From positions 1 through 25,312 of the forward strand of contig URKV01000008.1 of the NCBI GenBank assembly GCA_900548565.1: a DNA stretch of 25,312 nt, written 5' to 3'. The DNA is from an uncultured Collinsella sp. GTDB taxonomy: Bacteria; Actinomycetota; Coriobacteriia; Coriobacteriales; Coriobacteriaceae. Position numbers and translations under genes: made by a program. Position 1 is the first letter of the stretch. Every line of letters starts with the position of its first letter. Below are positions 25,071 through 25,312 of this stretch, piece by piece. A model generated the notes under the pieces. It had not been told where the DNA came from, made no database searches, and saw only the letters and a list, made by a program, of their open reading frames with translations.

Positions 25071-25089
25071 TGACCCATTAGGTCAATGG
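25071..25089. promoter_or_regulatory. Overlapping palindromes before the ROK gene, possible operator
   Basis: TGACC, 5 nt, GGTCA (25071-25085) overlaps CCATT, 5 nt, AATGG (25075-25089). They lie in the 172-nt gap between the aldolase and kinase genes. The same gap has a weak hairpin around CTTG/CAAG near 25047-25060 but no clear terminator. No sequence match to the 16404-16424 palindrome was found. Confidence 0.35.
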
Positions 25090-25199
25090 CCACACGGCTT
25101 CTCGGCGATCTCGGGCACCTGGAAAACCTTTACCGCGCTGTGACGGCTAGCCTGACGGCGCATTTCCTGTAGTTGTTTATATCTCCTAAGGAGAGCGAC

Positions 25200-25265
25200 A
25201 TGGAGAACAAGTACGTTTGCTCCGTCGATATCGGCGGCACCAAGATTGCGACTGCCATTATGGAG
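25200..25265 (+). CDS. ROK-family sugar kinase, N-terminal fragment
   Basis: Only the first 22 codons are genuine genome sequence. They encode the N-terminal strand with DIGGTK at residues 10-15, the ATP phosphate-binding motif of ROK glucokinases, N-acetylmannosamine kinases and related repressors. An ATG 6 nt after AAGGAG (25188-25193) supports the start. A kinase rather than a ROK repressor is likely, because no helix-turn-helix precedes the motif. Beside a NanA-like aldolase, N-acetylmannosamine kinase is the obvious candidate, but the substrate cannot be read from this fragment. The truncation is artificial, caused by adapter sequence that follows. Confidence 0.8.
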
Positions 25266-25312
25266 CTGTCTCTTATACACATCTGACGCTGCCGACGATC
25301 TTACGCGTGTAG
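25266..25312 (+). other. Illumina Nextera adapter read-through (not genomic)
   Basis: Bases 25266-25284 are the 19-bp Tn5 mosaic end CTGTCTCTTATACACATCT. GACGCTGCCGACGA (25285-25298) is the reverse complement of the Nextera read-1 adapter tail. TCTTACGC (25299-25306) is where the i5 index belongs; its complement GCGTAAGA matches index 517 from memory. GTGTAG (25307-25312) begins the P5 side. The order is exactly that of a library adapter. Confidence 0.98.

Noticed and set aside
25266..25284. Tn5 transposon end at the right edge
   Set aside because: The mosaic end is followed by library adapter, index and P5 sequence rather than by transposon genes, so it is a library artefact.

Overview
The window looks like one whole assembled contig from a GC-rich Gram-positive gut actinobacterium, most likely a member of the Coriobacteriia close to Collinsella. 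This placement rests on gene content, codon use and actinobacterial-type regulatory motifs; no database search was possible. The left edge breaks inside a 23S rRNA gene, a usual assembly breakpoint. The right edge runs out of genome into an Illumina Nextera adapter at 25266-25312, so the last 47 bases are not biological.

Layout. 1-649: 3' end of 23S rRNA, a spacer, 5S rRNA and a strong terminator. 776-4262 (+): coaE, a small membrane-anchored lytic transglycosylase and uvrB, ending in a hairpin shared with the convergent genes. 4349-8171 (-): Mrp/ApbC Fe-S carrier ATPase, then an HI0933-family flavoprotein, then a COG2509-family flavoprotein. 8430-16197 (+): uvrA behind a LexA-like box, then ybaK, murJ and uvrC. 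All three subunits of the UvrABC excinuclease therefore lie within about 14 kb. MurJ carries a long acidic N-terminal extension with three copies of an ETAV[F/Y]L motif. UvrC has an altered cysteine region.

16198-25265 (+): a 364-base regulatory region leads into a probable nutrient-uptake operon. Its genes are a Tat-exported lipoprotein binding protein (family 5), a permease, a fused permease-ATPase, a second ATPase, an acetylxylan-esterase-family hydrolase, a second esterase-like protein that has lost the nucleophile serine, a DapA/NanA-family aldolase and the first 22 codons of a ROK sugar kinase. Binding protein, permeases and ATPases would import a ligand, the esterase would remove O-acetyl groups, the aldolase would cleave the product and the ROK kinase would phosphorylate the released sugar. 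This is the logic of sialic-acid catabolism using a SatABCD/Nan-type transporter, but the substrate is inferred, not proven.

The least explained items are: (i) the leader before the binding-protein gene, which can fold into a closed multi-branch RNA followed by a hairpin that hides the ribosome binding site; (ii) the pseudo-esterase; (iii) the repeated phosphosite-like motif on MurJ; (iv) the UvrC cysteine rearrangement.
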